Below the pieces are notes generated by a model, which saw only the letters and a program-made list of their open reading frames with translations, was not told the DNA's origin and searched no databases. A stretch of 64,000 nt of DNA from Apis mellifera (lineage: Eukaryota > Arthropoda > Insecta > Hymenoptera > Apidae): the NCBI RefSeq assembly GCF_003254395.2, contig NC_037640.1:12925289-12989288 (forward strand), written 5' to 3'. A program made the translations under genes and the position numbers. This document shows positions 56,794 to 64,000 of this stretch, in pieces (position 1 is the first letter of the stretch; every line of letters begins with the position of its first letter).

Positions 56794-57150
56794 CCACACT
56801 CCCCGCTTCCTCGCGCTTCTCTTTCGCTCGCTCTTTCCCTCCACACTCTCCGCTTCCTCGCGTCTTCTCCTCTGTCACGTTCGCTCGCTCCTCCCCTCCA
56901 CACTCCCTGCTTCTTCGTGTCTTCTCTTTCGCTTTCGCACATTCGCTCGCTCCTCCCCTCCACACTCCCTGCTTCCTCGCGCTTCTCTTTCGCTTTCGCA
57001 CGCTCGCTCGCTCGCTCCTCCCCTCCACACTCCCCGCTTCCTCGCGTCTTCTCTTCGCTTTCGCACGTTCGCTCGCTCCTCTCCTCCACACTCCCCGCTT
57101 CCTCGCGTCTTCTCTTTCGCTTTCGCACGTTCGCTCGCTCGCTCGCACGC
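56794..57150. repeat. GC-rich minisatellite, six ~60-bp units
   Basis: CCACACTC occurs at 56794, 56841, 56898, 56960, 57025 and 57086, each followed by CGCTTCCTCGCGTCTTCTC (or a variant), TTTCGC and CGCTCGCTCC. Translations on either strand (Arg/Glu/Ser/Gly-rich) mirror the repeat and are not taken as protein. Confidence 0.95.
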
Positions 57151-59360
57151 TCGCTTCTCGATTATCGGGCAGACACTTCGGCCGCATTTCGCGCTCCCTT
57201 TTCTTCCTCGAATTCGAAATAATTACTTTTTTTAAGCAAGGTAAATTGAAAAAAAATTTTTTTTTTTTTTGAACGATCGATTAGAATCTCGAGAACGTTG
57301 TATTAATAATTATGGTAAGTGCAACTCTTTCGTTGATATCGTACGCTCTTAATTAATTTCGAGCGCTATCATTTTTCTCGGAATTCTCTTTCAGAAGAGG
57401 CGCTTAATAAGAGAGGGTTTAACTTGAATTCGAGTATTAAACGAGAATTTCTCTTTTTAACGTAATGTAAAAAAGAAGAAAAAAGAAAGTTCTCGCTTTT
57501 TACAAATCTTCTAATCTCTATGAGAATAGGTAAGATGGATCTCGATCGAATATATATCATGTCTTTTTTTATACGGTTTTAATTTAATTACCGCCAATAA
57601 TCTTTCTGAAGTAAATTTTTTATCCAAATTAATTTCAATCCCATTTTTATTTTCCACGTTATTTCCTCGTACGTTCGTAATTATTGAAATAAAACTCGAT
57701 TTTTTTTTCCCTTCTTTCTCTTTTAATCTCACGACGAGTTTCTCTATCCGTCATTTCCTTTCGCCGTTTTATTAAAACCAAGATTAGCCCCCATCAGCCC
57801 CCAACATCCATTGCTGGAAATGCATTAAGACTTTCAATTAAGAAGTTTTAATGACCAATTAAATATGACAATGCTAACGTCGTTTCAGACAGATTTCATT
57901 ATCCATAAGATTTATCCGTATAATATTATCGTTGAAATAAAATCTCTCTTAACATACTCGATTTTTTTTCCCCTCACTTTTTTTTATTACATTAAGGTTA
58001 AATTTCCAATCTAATCCAATAGATCCGTTTTAAGTAACTAACCAACGTTAATTATAATTTTCACCTCTCTATACTTACTTTAATCGATATTCCAATCTTT
58101 AAATATTACCCTTTTTTAAATTATTCGAAAAGAAAAAAAAGAAACGTTCTTTCGTTATTTGAAATTTGAACTTTTCACATTAAGCAATAATATCTGCTTT
58201 ATACACGGAAAAGAATCGGTTCATTGTTCATCAAACCGAAAGTAAAACGATATTTTAATGATTATTGGCGCAAAAATATAATGTATACCACTCTAATAAA
58301 TAGAGGAATAAAATCGTTGATTTTAATTAATCGAAAAAGAGTATTTTCTTGTATATTGTATATTTTTTTTCTATCGAAAGAAATTACTTTATTTACTTAT
58401 TCATATATTCGATAGGCGCAATTTTACCTTTTTTTCTTTCGTTTCTTTCTATTAAAAAAAAAAAAAATTTTTTACGAGCATAAAATATTAATACAAGCGA
58501 GCAATGGTTAAAAGAAAATCCTTAAACTTTATTTCCCTTCCCGCTTCGCGTTCCCGTGCAATTAGTCCAGCTTTTGGGAAATGCTGTTTTCATTTGGAGA
58601 ATCATCTTCATAAGCTCAACTCCATTTACGGATGGAGCTCTTCAACAACACCTAATAATCCTGTAATCTAAGGTAATCCTCTGGAACTGGGTGGATGCTA
58701 CAGTTTCCTCTTTTACCCACCGCGTTTCGCAGCCTCGTTAATTCCTTGTTTCATATTCAATCGGTTCAAGCGCGCGACGTTATTTTTACAAAATTGTCCC
58801 CCTCCTTTTCCTGCTCGGCCAATAACATTCCACGCGATTTTCTCGCGTTCGCCTGTTCGAAGAATTTAAATTTGAAACGATTTCACGCGTAAAATTTTGA
58901 TCTTTTGTGTAAAGAAAAGAAAATTTTTCTTATTTGAGAACGAACCTTACAATCTCACCTATTATTCTTATTTCTCGTCTTTTTTTATTATTCTTTTTTA
59001 TTTTTCGTTATTCAACAACGAGATCAATCAAACTCATCTTAACTAATCCCAAAACTTTGAAAATAATATTTCTATTCTACAATTATCGAACCAACGTCGT
59101 AGTTCGATAATTTGAATTAAAAAAAAAAATCTAACCATTCGATATCATTTATAAAATTATGCGTAAAAAGCTTCTTCGAATCTATTCGTGAAGCGATATT
59201 TTAAAAGAATCGAGCATAAATAAATATCTGCTGTCCGAGAGTCAAAGGGTTGAAAGAGATATTCATCGCTCGATTCGAGGGAAGAAACGAAATTTCGAGT
59301 TGATTAAGCTATTTCGATTAAACTTAACGAGCGGGAAATTGGAAGAAATTCAACAATGTC

Positions 59361-59362
<2 letters not shown>
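57151..59362. other. Unassigned DNA; two candidate conserved blocks
   Basis: AT-rich with homopolymers. Stretches at 57780-57910 and 58520-58700 are low in repeats, GC-richer and contain words such as CAATTAAGAAGTTTTAATGA and CCTAATAATCCTGTAATC that resemble homeodomain sites. Conservation is a guess. No exon or RNA. Confidence 0.3.
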
Positions 59363-62555
<3,193 letters not shown>

Positions 62556-63170
62556 TTTCTTTCGATATTTCTTTTCTTTCACTTTGCTGATCGATCGATC
62601 GATCGATCGATCGAGAATCGTGCATGCGTATTGGAAATAATGAAAAGGAAAAAAAGCGCTTTTGATAAAATTGATAAACTGGCGCCCTTTTTCTTATTTA
62701 TACGTATTTTTTTTTTCTTTCGATATTTTTTTTTTCCACTTTGCAGTTCGATCGATCGAGAATCGTGCGTGCGTATTGGAAATAATGAAAGGGAAATTGA
62801 GAGAAAAGTGCTTCTGATAAAATTGATAAACTGGCGCCCTTTTTCTTATTTATACGTATTTTTTTTTTTCGATATTTCTTTTCTTCCACTTTGCTGATCG
62901 ATCGATCGATCGAGAATCGTGCGTATTGGAAATAATGAAAGGGAAATTGAGAGAAGAGCGCTTCTGATAAAATTGATAAACTGGCGCCCTTTTTCTTATT
63001 TATACGTATTTTTTCTTTCTTTCGATATTTCTTTTCTTCCACTTTGCTGATCGATCGATCGATCGAGAATCGTGCGTGCGTATTGGAAATAATGAAAGGA
63101 AATTGAGAGAAAAGTACTTCTGATAAAATTGATAAACTGGCGCCCTTTTTCTTATTTATACGTACTACGC
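62556..63170. repeat. Four-copy tandem repeat, ~152-bp unit
   Basis: GGCGCCCTTTTTCTTATTTA occurs at 62681, 62833, 62983 and 63139. Each is preceded by TTCCACTTTGCTGATCGATC (or a variant), a variable (GATC)n run, GAGAATCGTGC, TATTGGAAATAATGAAA and AAATTGATAAACT. Periods are 152, 150 and 156. A 177-codon minus-strand frame is simply three repeats of the same peptide. Confidence 0.95.
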
Positions 63171-63690
63171 CACTGTACCCACGCACGAATAACTCGAGTT
63201 TTCGGGATAACGAGGTTGAAAGGCGCAGCAACCGCGGTAATAAGATCCCTGGAAGTAGCGTTGTATATCAAGAAAGATGCCTTCGTTATTCCACCGTTAT
63301 GGGTTTTGTTCTTCTAACGAGGGAAGAGTAATCTGTCCATCGTTCTTCTCTTCCCCCTCTCCTTTCCTCCCACGGTTCTCAAATTCTCCTTAGCCTCCCA
63401 TTTTTTATCGAATTGGAAAGGAAGAAACTCTCTCATCAACCGTAATGACGATTATATCCATTGAAGCTTGTAATCGATAAATCGATACAGAAGGAGGACG
63501 AGACCAATTAACTCTCCGTGTGTGATTTAGCCGAGCGTAGTTGAAATTATTATATTCCCATTTATTTTGCTGGAGAACGTTGAAATTGCAAAATTATCCT
63601 CTCCTTTACAGAAGACGAAAAGAAAAAATTTCTAATCGTTCGAGCGAAGGAATTATATCGAATTATATAAGGAATGAAATCTTGTTTCGA
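63171..63690. other. Unassigned DNA
   Basis: Mixed low-repeat sequence. No gene recognised. Confidence 0.4.
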
Positions 63691-63694
63691 GTTT

Positions 63695-63696
<2 letters not shown>

Positions 63697-63769
<73 letters not shown>
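63697..63769. repeat. Compound microsatellite (TA)n(GA)n
   Basis: About 21 TA units pass directly into about 15 GA units. Confidence 0.95.
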
Positions 63770-63772
<3 letters not shown>

Positions 63773-64000
63773 AGAATAGGGGGAAAAACATGGTTAGATA
63801 CCTAAGTTTCTATTAATTACCTTTGTTCCTTGGAAAGTTGTCGAATCGCTTCTTAAATTATCCGTCGAGTTCCTCGTTTGAAGTACGAAAATGCGTTGTT
63901 GCCAAGTTTCAGGGACGCGACACGTGCGCCACCTTTCGCCGAGCGATCCCGCAACCGTGGACGTAATATACATTGCTGCGTCTTGTCTTGTGTTGCATAC
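63770..64000. other. Unassigned DNA to window end
   Basis: GC-richer, non-repetitive sequence to the window end. The last 120 bases could be the edge of a conserved or coding feature outside the window, but no frame supports that. Confidence 0.4.

Noticed and set aside
56757..57187. Arg/Glu/Ser/Gly-rich repeated frames on the minus strand
   Set aside because: Two overlapping frames give similar repeat peptides, as expected from a GC-rich minisatellite.
62698..63231. 177-codon minus-strand frame with a threefold repeated peptide
   Set aside because: It follows the ~152-bp DNA tandem repeat exactly; the repeat explains it without selection for protein.

Overview
This window is eukaryotic, AT-rich (roughly one third G+C by eye), non-coding DNA. 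CG dinucleotides are not depleted: TCGA, TTCGAA and CGAT words occur everywhere. It also carries very long dinucleotide arrays and decayed mariner, piggyBac-like and Tc1-like DNA transposons. This combination is what I would expect from a hymenopteran insect, most likely a bee or another aculeate. That is an inference from composition and transposon type; no host gene in the window confirms it.

I found no host protein-coding gene, tRNA, rRNA or CRISPR array that I can support. The long open frames are translations of (CT)n/(GT)n arrays, of tandem repeats or of purine/pyrimidine-rich stretches. The window is probably intergenic or lies inside a very large intron.

Layout. 1-14 kb: low-complexity and unique DNA, a compound (CT)n(GT)n array at 2.46-2.75 kb, a CTCGA minisatellite at 7.39 kb and an AT-rich island with a three-copy ~240-bp repeat at 11.4-12.8 kb. 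14.2-21.6 kb: a segment bracketed by inverted Tc1-like terminal sequences, holding three other tandem repeats. 23.5-26.7 kb: two diverged tandem arrays and a second (CT)n(GT)n array. 26.9-41.8 kb: a cluster of mariner relics, comprising a 273-bp deleted copy, two transposase fragments in opposite orientation, and two ~540-bp deleted copies inside a large inverted duplication (arms about 1.2 kb, centres about 10 kb apart). Between them lies a ~167-bp AT-rich tandem array. 45.5-46.5 kb: the longest microsatellite block. 49.8-51.2 kb: a ~117-bp tandem array split by a 604-bp piggyBac-like element with perfect 13-bp terminal repeats and TTAA duplications. 51.5-64 kb: further microsatellites and five more tandem arrays or duplications.

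The transposon relics do not form a working system. The mariner pieces together sample the N-terminal, central and C-terminal parts of one transposase type, and every piece is frameshifted or deleted. The piggyBac-like element keeps both ends but only scraps of its transposase. The stretches between repeats look like unique DNA, and a few moderately GC-rich, low-repeat blocks could be conserved regulatory sequence. Only cross-species alignment can decide that.
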